DNA from: Erwinia sp039023475
GTDB lineage: Bacteria; Pseudomonadota; Gammaproteobacteria; Enterobacterales; Enterobacteriaceae
Length of the DNA: 64,000 nt
Assembly (NCBI RefSeq): GCF_039023475.1
Contig: NZ_JBCHVB010000010.1
Span: 1 to 64,000 of the forward strand
Direction: 5' to 3'
The translations under genes were made by a program, and so were the position numbers. The notes under the pieces were generated by a model. The model saw only the letters and a list, made by a program, of their open reading frames with translations. It had not been told where the DNA came from and ran no database searches. Positions 46,171 to 54,720 of the stretch are shown one piece after another; position 1 is the first letter of the stretch; every line of letters begins with the position of its first letter.

Positions 46171-47820
46171 CTACTCTTCCTTTTCACTTAGCAGAGACTC
46201 CAGCAGATCGAGATCGTGCAGCAATTTCTGCATCGTCTCGTTGCTGATTTTCTGCGTGGCGCGCAGGTGATAAAGCTCAGCCCGCTCGGCACGCAGCGCG
46301 GTTACGCGAAAGCGCCGCTCAAGCCGCTCCGCCTCCAGGGAGCGATCCAGATCCTCTTTGCCATCTACCCGGCGACGCAAATTGCCGATGACGCGGGAGC
46401 TGACCTCTTTCAGCAGATCGACATCAATATTCTCCTCCACATCCGCCGTCAGGCGCTCCTCCATTTTGTAGAGGCTTTCAATGGCCGAGCCCGCCATTAC
46501 CGCCCGCGCCATTTGCAGCTCGTGCCGGTGGGCGGTTTTATCTTTGCCCGGCATCCCGCGCAGCAGTATCGGCAGCACAATCACGCCGACCAGCAGTGAG
46601 AACAGGATCACGCCCGTGGCGAGAAAGACCAGTTCATAGCGCGCCGGAAACGCATCTCCGTTGCTCAGATAGAGCGGAATGGAGAGCACACCGGCCAGGG
46701 TAATGGCACCGCGCACGCCGGCAAAAGAGGCGATAAGCAGCTCACGCAGCGTGTAGTTGCTGAACTCCATCGGTTTTTTCTTCAGCAGGCGATGGCTGAT
46801 CAGCTGCATCGTCCAGAGCCAGCCAAAGCGGACCACCATCAGCGCCGCATAAATCAGCACCACAGAGAGGAACAGCATCCAGAGATCCACATTCGGATCG
46901 ACTTCCACCTGGGTGACGGAGGTTTGCAGGATAGCGGGCAGTTGCAGGCCCAGCAGCAGGAACACCATGCCGTTAAAAACAAATTCCAGCATCTGCCAGA
47001 CGCTGTTGGCGCGTAGCCGCATCGCCAGCGGTGCCTGACGGATAATGCCCGAGCGGGTGATGGTCATCCCGGCGGCCACTGCGGCAAGAATGCCGGAAAC
47101 GCCAAGATGTTCCGCTATCAGGTAGGTGGCAAACGGCAACAGCAGCAGCAGCACGGTCTGGGTCGCCGGATCGTCACCGCTCCAGTGGCTGAGCAGGCGC
47201 AGCGACTTACCGTAAAGCCAGCAGATGGCGATCCCGGCCAGCAGGCCGCCGATCGCCACCTTCAGAAATTCAATGGTTGCGCCGGAAACGGTAAATATCA
47301 TCGTGCCCATCGCCACCGCAACGGCAAACTTCAGCGAGACCAGGCCGGAAGCATCGTTCATTAATGCCTCGCCCTGAAGGATCGCCATGATTTTTTTAGG
47401 GATACGTCCTTCACCCACGATACCAGAGAGCGCCACGGCGTCGGTTGGGGAGAGCACGGCCGCCAGCGCGAAGGCCGCCAGCAGCGGGATACCCGGCACC
47501 AGCCAGTAGATCAGATAACCAATGCCCACCACGGTGATCAGCACCAGCACCAGCGCCAGCCCGATAATTTCTCTCCCGTGATTCAGGAACTCGCTGGTGG
47601 GCGTTTTCCAGCCGTCGGCGAACAGCAGCGGCGGGATAAACAGCACCAGGAACAGCTCGGGATCGAAATCCACATGCAGGCCAAATGTCGGCCAGGCAAG
47701 CAGCGCGCCCATTGCAATCTGCACCAGCGGCAGCGGGATTTGAAAGGGAATAATTCGGGCCGCGACGCCGGAGAGCGACACCACCAGCGTGAGAATGAGG
47801 ATGGTGAAAAAGATTTCCAT
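46171..47820 (-). CDS. yjcE: Na+/H+ antiporter-type CPA1 transporter
   Basis: ATG 47820 (RBS AAGGAAAA) gives 549 residues, exactly the E. coli YjcE length. The N-terminal 390 residues form a CPA1 antiporter with about 12 membrane segments; LSPTDAVALSGIVGEGRIPKKIMAILQGEALMNDASGLVSLKF contains the motifs with the ion-binding aspartates, and ASFAGVRGAITLAGVLSIPL is a second signature. The soluble C-terminus (about 420-549) is charged and helical. It probably exchanges sodium or potassium for protons. It lies in the same place as in E. coli, between ghxP and the actP region. Confidence 0.93.
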   Translation of the reverse strand: MEIFFTILILTLVVSLSGVAARIIPFQIPLPLVQIAMGALLAWPTFGLHVDFDPELFLVLFIPPLLFADGWKTPTSEFLNHGREIIGLALVLVLITVVGIGYLIYWLVPGIPLLAAFALAAVLSPTDAVALSGIVGEGRIPKKIMAILQGEALMNDASGLVSLKFAVAVAMGTMIFTVSGATIEFLKVAIGGLLAGIAICWLYGKSLRLLSHWSGDDPATQTVLLLLLPFATYLIAEHLGVSGILAAVAAGMTITRSGIIRQAPLAMRLRANSVWQMLEFVFNGMVFLLLGLQLPAILQTSVTQVEVDPNVDLWMLFLSVVLIYAALMVVRFGWLWTMQLISHRLLKKKPMEFSNYTLRELLIASFAGVRGAITLAGVLSIPLYLSNGDAFPARYELVFLATGVILFSLLVGVIVLPILLRGMPGKDKTAHRHELQMARAVMAGSAIESLYKMEERLTADVEENIDVDLLKEVSSRVIGNLRRRVDGKEDLDRSLEAERLERRFRVTALRAERAELYHLRATQKISNETMQKLLHDLDLLESLLSEKEE

Positions 47821-47940
47821 GTTTTCCTTATACGTCTTCCTGTTGTTTACCAGTAATGCGACCAATGTAATCAGTCCGTCTTCACCGATAGTAAAACAAA
47901 TTCATAAAAGGTTTGAAAACAGGAAGTGCGCAGACAGGAA

Positions 47941-47967
47941 GAAAACGGGGGCCGGAAGCCCGGCCCC
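47941..47967 (-). terminator. Terminator of ghxP
   Basis: GGGGCCGG and CCGGCCCC (47948-47955, 47960-47967) pair across a 4-nt loop and on the minus strand are followed by CGTTTTC. It lies 6 nt behind the ghxP stop. Confidence 0.8.
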
Positions 47968-47973
47968 TGCTAA

Positions 47974-49323
47974 TCAGATGGCCCAGCCGCCCGCGTAGAA
48001 GGCGATCAGTGCCACGGCAATAATCACCGTTCCCATATTTAGCTTGCGCCATTCGCCGGCGAAAACACGGCCAATGACCAGCGCGCCGAAACCAAGCATG
48101 ATGCCGGTCACGATATTACAGGTCAGGACGATAAATACCGCCGCCAGCAGGCCTGACATCGCATCCACGAAGTCGGAGAAGTCAATTTTCGAGACGTTGC
48201 TCAGCATCAGCAGGCCAACGTACATCAGCGCCGGCGCCGTGGCATAGCCAGGGACAAGGTAGGCGAGCGGAGAGAGGAACAGGATCAGCAGAAAGAGTAC
48301 GCCGACCACAATCGCCGTCAGGCCGGTCTTACCACCTGCCGCCGTTCCCGCGGCGGATTCGATATAGACCGCCGCAGGCGATGCGCCCACCAGACCGGAG
48401 AAGATGCTGCTTACCGAGTCGGTCGTCAGCGCCCGGCCACCGTTAATAATCTGATTATCCTTGTCCAGCAGGTTCGCCTGCCCGGCGACGGCGCGAATGG
48501 TGCCCGTGGCGTCAAAAACGGCGGTCATCACCAGCGCCAGTACGCTCGGCAGAACCGCCGGCTTCAGCGCGCCCAGGATATCCAGGCTGAAAAACAGGGA
48601 GTTGCCGCTGGCGTCGCTCAGGCTCGGCATGGCAAACAGCCCCTGATACTTCACCGCCGGATCGACCATCAGCCCGATGACGGAGATAACGATAATCGTC
48701 AGCAGAATGCCGCCCGGCACGCGCCGCTTCTCCAGACCAAAAATGGCGGCCAGGCCCAGCAGCGACATGATCACGGGAAACGAGGCAAAGTCGCCCAGCG
48801 CGACCGGCAGACCCGGCGCCGGGTTTTTCACCACCAGACCCACGCCATCAGCCGCAATCAGCAGCAGAAAGAGGCCAATGCCGACCCCGGTTCCGTGCGC
48901 CACGCCCATCGGCAGATTGCGCAGGATCCATGAGCGAATCCCCGTTGCCGAAATCAGGGTAAACAGTATCCCCATCAGGAAAACCGCGCCCAGCGCAACC
49001 GGTACGCTAATCTGCTGCCCCAGCACCAGGCTGAAGGCGGTAAAGGCGGTCAGGGAAATCGCGCAGCCAATCGCCATCGGCAGATTGGCCCAGAGCCCCA
49101 TGACCAGCGAACCGAAGCCCGCCACCAGACAGGTGGAGACGAAAACGGCCGTGGGAGGAAAGCCCGCTTTGCCCAGCATAGACGGCACCACAATCACCGA
49201 ATAGACCATCGCAAGAAAGGTCGTCAGGCCAGCTAAAATTTCCCGGCGCACGGTACTACCGCGCGCAGAGATGTTGAACCAGGCGTCTAACGAACCGCCG
49301 GCCTGTGGAGAAGGAGTCGACAT
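47974..49323 (-). CDS. ghxP: Guanine/hypoxanthine permease
   Basis: GhxP (YjcD) imports guanine and hypoxanthine with protons. The 449 residues equal the E. coli length. AzgA-type NAT-family features are present: EILAGLTTFLAMVYSVIVVPSMLGKAG near the N-terminus, GMGVAHGTGVGIGLFLLLIAADGVGLV-like helix, LVMTAVFDATGTIRAVAGQANLLD (about 262-285) and SAAGTAAGGKTGLTA. RBS GGGGAT. PurR-like boxes lie upstream. It sits between soxR and yjcE as in E. coli, except for one inserted gene. Confidence 0.94.
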   Translation of the reverse strand: MSTPSPQAGGSLDAWFNISARGSTVRREILAGLTTFLAMVYSVIVVPSMLGKAGFPPTAVFVSTCLVAGFGSLVMGLWANLPMAIGCAISLTAFTAFSLVLGQQISVPVALGAVFLMGILFTLISATGIRSWILRNLPMGVAHGTGVGIGLFLLLIAADGVGLVVKNPAPGLPVALGDFASFPVIMSLLGLAAIFGLEKRRVPGGILLTIIVISVIGLMVDPAVKYQGLFAMPSLSDASGNSLFFSLDILGALKPAVLPSVLALVMTAVFDATGTIRAVAGQANLLDKDNQIINGGRALTTDSVSSIFSGLVGASPAAVYIESAAGTAAGGKTGLTAIVVGVLFLLILFLSPLAYLVPGYATAPALMYVGLLMLSNVSKIDFSDFVDAMSGLLAAVFIVLTCNIVTGIMLGFGALVIGRVFAGEWRKLNMGTVIIAVALIAFYAGGWAI

Positions 49324-49460
49324 AGTGAAAATCCCCTGAGAATTTTTTTGATTTATTAATGCGGGGTGCGGGAAGCCTGACCTGGTTCAACGTTTTACAT
49401 CCCCGGCAACAATGTTCACGGATCGTGAAAACCACGAAAAGAGGCGACGATCGGAAAAAA

Positions 49461-49474
49461 GGCAAACGTTTACC
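49461..49474. promoter_or_regulatory. PurR-like box upstream of ghxP
   Basis: GGCAAACGTTTACC contains GCAAACGTTTAC, one mismatch from the palindromic PurR core GCAAACGTTTGC. A weaker copy GCAAACGATTAT follows at 49507-49518. Both lie 140-195 nt upstream of the ghxP start. Confidence 0.65.
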
Positions 49475-49708
49475 ACACCACGCATGAAAGCTGCATTATT
49501 TTAAAAGCAAACGATTATCCAGCCTTTAACAGGGCATTATCAACACCTGTTCATGCATAAATTTGCCAAAATTTTCCGGGCGCCTTTAAAAGCGCCTGTC
49601 GGAAAGACTTTATCTCTCTTTTCAGGATCTCCCTGACAGGACTTTCTTATGACGCGCACGCTCCGGACGGAAATGTGAAACGCGTAATGATTGCAGAAGG
49701 GAAAAAAT

Positions 49709-50371
49709 TCAGTCGAGCTTCACTTCACCGCCCTGCTCCAGCGCGCGCTGCCAGGCGGCCCGGCTCTGCACCTTACTGAGCCAGGCCTGAATCGCCGGCG
49801 AACCGGCGGCACCGCCGCGTGCGGTCAGCGCCTGTAGCGGAAAGCTCATTTGTACGTCGGCAATGCTGAAACGTGACCCGGCAAACCATTCATGGCTGGC
49901 CAGATGCTGCTCGATAAAGTCGCGGTGGGTCGCCAGCTGTTTATCCAGATAGGCTTTTTGCACGCCTTTGCCAAACGCGCTGCCAACCGGCCTGAGCAGC
50001 CAGGGAACCGGCGGTTTGCCCATCCGGCTGAAGATTAGCTTCATCACCAGCAGCGGCATCAGCGAACCTTCGGCATAGTGCAGCCAGTAGCGAGACTGCA
50101 GGCGCTCTTCCTCATCAAAAAGTTTCAGCCGTTTTTCTGCGTCATAACGCTCCTCAAGGTACTCAAGGATCGCGCCAGATTCGGCGATCACCCGATTTTC
50201 ATCGGTAATGATTGGGGATTTCCCGAGAGGATGCACTTTTTTCAGCGAGTCTGGTGCCAGCATGGTCGCTTCGCGCTGGTAGCGCTTGATCTGATACGGT
50301 GTTTCAAGCTCTTCCAGCATCCAGATAACGCGCTGCGACCTGGAGTTATTAAGGTGATGAACGGTGATCAT
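49709..50371 (-). CDS. Glutathione S-transferase family protein
   Basis: The 220-residue protein has the N-terminal thioredoxin-like domain (MITVHHLNNSRSQRVIWMLEELETPYQIKRY; LGKSPIITDENRVIAESGAILEYLEERY, with the ESGA glutathione-binding motif at about 65-68) and the helical C-terminal domain (about 90-215). The catalytic residue candidate is Ser10 or Ser12 near the N-terminus. It lies between ghxP and soxR, 43 nt behind soxR, in the same direction; E. coli lacks a gene here. Cotranscription with soxR is possible. Confidence 0.88.
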   Translation of the reverse strand: MITVHHLNNSRSQRVIWMLEELETPYQIKRYQREATMLAPDSLKKVHPLGKSPIITDENRVIAESGAILEYLEERYDAEKRLKLFDEEERLQSRYWLHYAEGSLMPLLVMKLIFSRMGKPPVPWLLRPVGSAFGKGVQKAYLDKQLATHRDFIEQHLASHEWFAGSRFSIADVQMSFPLQALTARGGAAGSPAIQAWLSKVQSRAAWQRALEQGGEVKLD

Positions 50372-50414
50372 GAGCTAACCTTGCATAAAATGAGAAGTCT
50401 CAGTATAGACGCTC

Positions 50415-50882
50415 CTAATCCTTTTCTGGCTCCAGCAGGATCGCGCCCGTCCCCCGTTCACTCAGACGATCGTCCGGATTGCGCAGCGGGCAATCAGCCA
50501 TCGACAGACAGCCGCAGCCGATGCAGCCGTCCAGATCGTCTTTCAGACGGGTCAGGGTGTCGATACGCCGATCCAGCTCCTCCCGCCAGCGCCCGGTCAG
50601 CAGCCGCCACTCTTTCGGCGTCATCCGCGTGCCGGGTGAAATCTGCATCAGATGCTCACCAATTGTCGCCAGAGGAATGCCGATACGCTGGGCAATTTTC
50701 ACAATAGCCACCCGACGCAGCACGTCACGCGTGTAGCGGCGCTGATTGCCGGCATTGCGGAAGCTGCTGATTAATCCTTTGCTTTCATAAAAGTGCAGCG
50801 CTGAAACCGCCACGCCGCAGCGCTTCGCCACGTCGCCTGGGGTCAGCTCCCGCTTGTTCAGGTAATTGCGATATTTTTTCAT
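50415..50882 (-). CDS. soxR: Redox-sensitive activator SoxR
   Basis: SoxR senses redox-cycling agents and superoxide stress through a [2Fe-2S] cluster and activates soxS. The 155-residue MerR-family protein (E. coli: 154) has the winged helix (about 12-82; LTPGDVAKRCGVAVSALHFYESKGLI), a dimerisation helix, and the cluster motif CIGCGCLSMADC (about 120-131) with all four cysteines. It is divergent from soxS and bound to the operator in the spacer of the soxS promoter. Confidence 0.98.
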   Translation of the reverse strand: MKKYRNYLNKRELTPGDVAKRCGVAVSALHFYESKGLISSFRNAGNQRRYTRDVLRRVAIVKIAQRIGIPLATIGEHLMQISPGTRMTPKEWRLLTGRWREELDRRIDTLTRLKDDLDGCIGCGCLSMADCPLRNPDDRLSERGTGAILLEPEKD

Positions 50883-50889
50883 TTAGCTC

Positions 50890-50920
50890 TTTACCTCAAG
50901 TTAACTTGAGGAATTATACT
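50890..50920 (+). promoter_or_regulatory. soxS promoter with SoxR operator
   Basis: The perfect 18-bp palindrome CCTCAAGTTAACTTGAGG (50894-50911) lies between TTTACC (-35) and TATACT (-10). The spacer is 19 bp, the overlong spacing that makes MerR-family promoters depend on activation. Confidence 0.97.
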
Positions 50921-50995
50921 CAGCGGCCAGTAAGAAGGCGAAATGAAATACAGTTACCTTTCTATTTTTGCGGCTGAACCAGGGAGAAGAGACGT

Positions 50996-51421
50996 ATGCA
51001 TGACGAAATCATTCAAACACTTACCGACTGGATCGAAGAGAATCTTGATAAGACGCTCTCCATTGATGAGGTCGCAGCAAAATCCGGCTATTCCAAATGG
51101 CACCTGCAGCGGATGTTTCGTACGGTGACCAAAAAAACGCTGGGGAACTATATTCGCGAGCGGCGCCTGACGCTGGCGGCCGCGGCGCTGAGTCAGACGC
51201 AGCGTCCCGTGTTCGATATCGCCATGCAGTACGGATACGATTCGCAGCAAACTTTTTCCCGCGTGTTTCGCCGCCAGTTTTCCCAGACGCCGACAGCGTA
51301 TCGCCATACCATGCGCCATCAGCTTCTGACCCGACAGAGCCGCTACAGCTTCGAACGTAACGACTTCCCCTCTTCGGTCTACAGCCAGTGCAGCCGAGAT
51401 GAAGGTTGTCCGGTAAGCTGA
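50996..51421 (+). CDS. soxS: AraC-family activator SoxS, with extended C-terminus
   Basis: SoxS activates the superoxide and drug-resistance regulon. The first about 105 residues match E. coli SoxS throughout, with both helix-turn-helix motifs (SIDEVAAKSGYSKWHLQRMFRTVT and VFDIAMQYGYDSQQTFSRVFRRQFSQTPTAYRH). The protein has 141 residues, about 34 more than the E. coli protein; the tail (RHQLLTRQSRYSFERNDFPSS...) has no known domain. RBS GGGAGA. Confidence 0.96.
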   Translation: MHDEIIQTLTDWIEENLDKTLSIDEVAAKSGYSKWHLQRMFRTVTKKTLGNYIRERRLTLAAAALSQTQRPVFDIAMQYGYDSQQTFSRVFRRQFSQTPTAYRHTMRHQLLTRQSRYSFERNDFPSSVYSQCSRDEGCPVS

Positions 51422-51422
51422 T

Positions 51423-52745
51423 TCATCCCAGATTATCTGCGCTGTCAGCCTCGGGCGAGATCCGCTTCGCCCGCTGGCGGTCGATTTCCGTCTCGTTTTT
51501 CCAGATCAAGGGCGACAGGAACCAGCCTCCGCCCCGTTCCTTGATGTGATACATGGCCGCGTCCGCCTGAGCCATAATGCTCTGTGCTGAAGGATGATCT
51601 TTCCCCAGCGCGATACCAATACTCAGCGACTGCGTGACCAGCGTGCCGTCGTCCAGCCGGATCGGCGCCCGCATTACCTCAACGATAGCCTCAGCCACCC
51701 GCTCAGCCTGCGCGCCGCTGTCGATCGCGGAAAGCAGCACGGCAAATTCATCTCCGCCCAGCCGGGCAACCAGATCGCCCTTACGCAGGCGGCTACGCAG
51801 GCGCTGGGCAGTTGCCGCCAGCACGGTATCGCCCGCCGCATGGCCGTAACGATCGTTCACCTCCTTAAAACGATCGCCGTCGATAAAAAAAACGGCCAGC
51901 TGCGATGCGGTCAGCAGGTTGCCCTGCTGCCGGTGCAGTTCAGTAACGAAAGCGGTGCGGTTTGGCAGGCCGGTCAGCTCATCGTGATACGCCTGGTGAG
52001 TCAGCGAGGCATTTTCACTTTGCAGATGCCGCTGCCAGAGAGAGAATTCATCCAGCAGGCTGTGAAAGTCGGCGTTCAGCTTGTTCAGTTCGGTAATGGA
52101 AGAGGCGGGAACACGCAGGGAGAAAGCGCGTCGCCGTCGGACATCCTGGGCGACAGAGGCGATATTTTGCAGGCCTGATAGTATCCCCGCATGCATACGA
52201 TGAGAAAGGTAGAATGCCAGCAGCGCGGTAACTAACAGGCTGCCGCCCAGCCATTTCAGCACCTGGCTTAGCCAGATCAGCACACGGCTGGCATCTCCGG
52301 TCAGCCAGACCTGACCTTTTTCACGATCGGCAAGCACGACGGGCACCTTAACCGGCGCGGGAAATATCCATTGTGCGATCGCTTCCCCAGGCCCTTCCGG
52401 CCTCTCCTCTTTTACGGCGGGCCAGCTTACCAGGACATGATGGCTGGCATCCGAGATCCTGACCTTGCCGAAATCCACCTTCTGGCTAATCTCTTTCAGG
52501 ATCCTCGCCGCCGCTGCATTATCTCCAGCCAGCAACGCAGGCTGCACGCTGTAACCGATGGTCGTTGCCACCAGTTCAAGGTTATTTTCCGCATAGCTGC
52601 GTAGCGCAAGCAGTGACAGCACCGACAGCGAAATTCCGCTGAACAGCAGTGAAACCAGGATGATCACAAGATGGATACGCTGAAGGCTCCTTTTTAGCGT
52701 CAGCAGCGGCTTTTTCGGTGGCGGCGTGGTCCGGGCATGGGGCAC
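51423..52745 (-). CDS. Membrane diguanylate cyclase (DgcN/YfiN-like)
   Basis: GTG 52745 with RBS AGGAG gives 440 residues. The protein has a membrane segment at about 24-46, a periplasmic CHASE8-like domain (about 47-155; SVQPALLAGDNAAAARILKEIS), a second membrane segment (about 163-185), a HAMP-like linker and a GGDEF domain (about 265-425; active-site RLGGDEFAV near 330, DGDRFKEVNDRYGHAAGD). There is no EAL domain. The architecture is that of YfiN/DgcN of E. coli, but it lies between soxS and yjcB, where E. coli has the phosphodiesterase pdeC. No yfiR or yfiB is adjacent. Confidence 0.9.
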   Translation of the reverse strand: MPHARTTPPPKKPLLTLKRSLQRIHLVIILVSLLFSGISLSVLSLLALRSYAENNLELVATTIGYSVQPALLAGDNAAAARILKEISQKVDFGKVRISDASHHVLVSWPAVKEERPEGPGEAIAQWIFPAPVKVPVVLADREKGQVWLTGDASRVLIWLSQVLKWLGGSLLVTALLAFYLSHRMHAGILSGLQNIASVAQDVRRRRAFSLRVPASSITELNKLNADFHSLLDEFSLWQRHLQSENASLTHQAYHDELTGLPNRTAFVTELHRQQGNLLTASQLAVFFIDGDRFKEVNDRYGHAAGDTVLAATAQRLRSRLRKGDLVARLGGDEFAVLLSAIDSGAQAERVAEAIVEVMRAPIRLDDGTLVTQSLSIGIALGKDHPSAQSIMAQADAAMYHIKERGGGWFLSPLIWKNETEIDRQRAKRISPEADSADNLG

Positions 52746-53415
52746 TGATATCTCCTCGATTTAAGCAGTCCCTTCGACGGCACCTTAGCCCTGGCTAAGT
52801 GAGGAACCGGTAAGCGGGAAAGCATGACCTCCTCAGAGAAAGCTGAAGATATCGTCAGTTAAGGGAATTAAGGCTTTTCAGATAAAAAACCGCTTCCCGC
52901 GTCATTGAAAGGAAATGCGTAATATCTCTGGATAGCCGAAAAAGCCTACAACTCACTGCCATTCCATACAATGTTTCAGAGGTCGGATTCATCCCAAAGG
53001 AGAAAGTCTGCTGAATAAAATGGCCGCGTCTCTTATTACTTATACAATGATAATTGTTACTATAAATAGTCTCAAAAATATAACCCGGTTAATGCTTATT
53101 CAGTAAAAGTAAATAAAAGCGTTTTATTTCCGCGCAATAACATCTGGCCAGCACGCTAAAGCTGGTTTCTTGTATCCGCCAAAAAAAGAGAATATTGGTC
53201 ACAGGCTCAGGTGAACTGGCTTTTGGTCAGAAAACCATCCCCACCGGTCTGAATTTTGTTCAAATTCTTAAAAGGGGTGATACAATGTGACCTTCGTCAC
53301 ACTTTGAGATCCACCGGGTCCGGTTTGATTGGGGTTTACCTGGCATACCTGCCATCAAATCGTGTGATGTTCCGTTCTGTTGTCAGGTCTGTTAAGTCGC
53401 GGAGTATGAAAAAAG
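52746..53415. other. Gene-less stretch upstream of yjcB
   Basis: The 670 nt contain the promoter of the diguanylate cyclase on the left and that of yjcB on the right with a CRP site. A 69-codon frame at 53256-53465 overlaps yjcB in another frame and is not supported. AT content is high in 53,000-53,200. Confidence 0.5.
53286..53301 (+). promoter_or_regulatory. CRP-binding site upstream of yjcB
   Basis: TGTGACCTTCGTCACA is a perfect TGTGA-N6-TCACA palindrome, flanked by AA on the left and CTT on the right as in the 22-bp consensus. It lies 115 nt upstream of the yjcB ATG. Confidence 0.85.
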
Positions 53416-53697
53416 ATGGGGACTATAGCTGCCAGCGTGCTGCTTATGCGCTGGGAACTTCTTAGCGCGATAATGATGTTTTTTGCCAGCACGTTTAACG
53501 TGAAATGTCGTAAAGCCAGTCATAACGCAATGGCTTTTATGTTCACCGGGATCGGCATTGGCATGGCGTGTTGGTTCGTTATGGGTCTGGCAGGTATGAC
53601 GCTCAGTATCGCTGAGGTCCGCAACTTCTGGCAGATCACCAGAGATGTCTTTATCCAGATGATCAGCACCACGCCGCCTGACTATCCGCTGCCTTAA
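53416..53697 (+). CDS. yjcB: YjcB family inner membrane protein
   Basis: The 93-residue protein matches E. coli YjcB over its length (MGTIAASVLLMRWELLSAIMMFFASTFNVKCR ... ACWFVMGLAGMTL ... TPPDYPLP). It has two membrane segments (about 12-28 and 42-66). Function is unknown. It keeps its E. coli neighbour on the left (c-di-GMP gene, soxS), while on the right an accessory islet separates it from ssb. Confidence 0.9.
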   Translation: MGTIAASVLLMRWELLSAIMMFFASTFNVKCRKASHNAMAFMFTGIGIGMACWFVMGLAGMTLSIAEVRNFWQITRDVFIQMISTTPPDYPLP

Positions 53698-53701
53698 ACG
53701 C

Positions 53702-53737
53702 AAACGTGCCGCCTCTCATAAGAGCAGCGGCACGTTT
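53702..53737. terminator. Bidirectional terminator between yjcB and the TupA-like gene
   Basis: AAACGTGCCGC and GCGGCACGTTT form an 11-bp stem with a 14-nt loop between convergent genes. Confidence 0.85.
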
Positions 53738-53752
53738 CGTTGCAGGGAAAAC

Positions 53753-54712
53753 TCAGACTTTTTTCAGTACGGCTGGGAGTGGAGCCACCTCGCCTGCATG
53801 AAGCTGCTGAGGATGAGTGGCGGCTTTACGCTCCTGAAGCCACATATCTCCCATCATCCTGTCCAGCCCCTGATCCAGCCCCGTCACCAGGCCCGCCCCT
53901 GGGGTAAAGGTCAGCTCACCGAAGTAAATCTGTCCTTCACTGATATACCAGTCAACGCGAACATAGTCGAAATCGCTGGCCAGGCGCTTACTCAGTTCAA
54001 GCGTTTTTTCCAGAGAGGCCATTTCATTGCTGATGTCCAGACCGGTGTCACGGATCTTGTAAAAGCACTGCTTGAGATTATTGACGTAAAAATTCATCGA
54101 TAGCGGCGCGTTGCCACAGCGATTATAGATAACCTGCAGCACATACTCGAAGTTGCCGTCTTTCTTGTTAAACATGTGGAACTTGTAGTCGACAGCGGCA
54201 AATTTGCCGTCGCCCACATATTGTTCGACCAGAATCCGCGGCTTGATGTAGCGATAGTGGATCTCCCGCGATTTATGAGAGAAGTCATGGCTCAGCCACT
54301 CTTCACAACGCTTAATCAGCAACTGCTTTTGAACACAGTCAGGCTCTTCCAGCAAAATTTCCACCATACCGGAACCGTGGTTCGGCTTTATGACGGTATT
54401 TTTTAATGAGCCCATATTCAGCAACGTCACCGGTTCTACCGTCTCATGCAGCAACGGGATCAGATACTCCTCACCGATGGTGGCAGAGATGTATTCCCTC
54501 ACCAGAAATTTATCCGAAAGCATGCCGTAGCGAACATAGTCGCCGGTGACAAATTTACGGTAGAGGACTTTTTCATTAAACAACTTCGGCTGACGAATAT
54601 TGGGCAACCTCTTAAACTGACGAAAATATTGAATTCTGTCCTGGTAAGCCCAGGGCATTTTCTTCAGCAGGTATAAGACGCCTTTTCTCAATTCGGCCTT
54701 GAGTTTTAACAT
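53753..54712 (-). CDS. TupA-like ATP-grasp protein
   Basis: The 319-residue protein fits the ATP-grasp TupA family (PF14305), with FNEKVLYRKF near the N-terminus, VIKPNHGSGMVEILLE (about 107-122), RYIKPRILVEQYVGDG (nucleotide-binding region), DYKFHMFNKKDG and VRVDWYISEGQIYFGELTFTPGAGL (about 247-271), the latter with the metal-binding acidic residues. Members are found in polysaccharide clusters and are thought to attach amino acids to sugar polymers. It follows the flippase gene after 8 nt; both form a small operon. No glycosyltransferase is adjacent. Confidence 0.85.
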   Translation of the reverse strand: MLKLKAELRKGVLYLLKKMPWAYQDRIQYFRQFKRLPNIRQPKLFNEKVLYRKFVTGDYVRYGMLSDKFLVREYISATIGEEYLIPLLHETVEPVTLLNMGSLKNTVIKPNHGSGMVEILLEEPDCVQKQLLIKRCEEWLSHDFSHKSREIHYRYIKPRILVEQYVGDGKFAAVDYKFHMFNKKDGNFEYVLQVIYNRCGNAPLSMNFYVNNLKQCFYKIRDTGLDISNEMASLEKTLELSKRLASDFDYVRVDWYISEGQIYFGELTFTPGAGLVTGLDQGLDRMMGDMWLQERKAATHPQQLHAGEVAPLPAVLKKV

Positions 54713-54720
54713 TTTTTACC

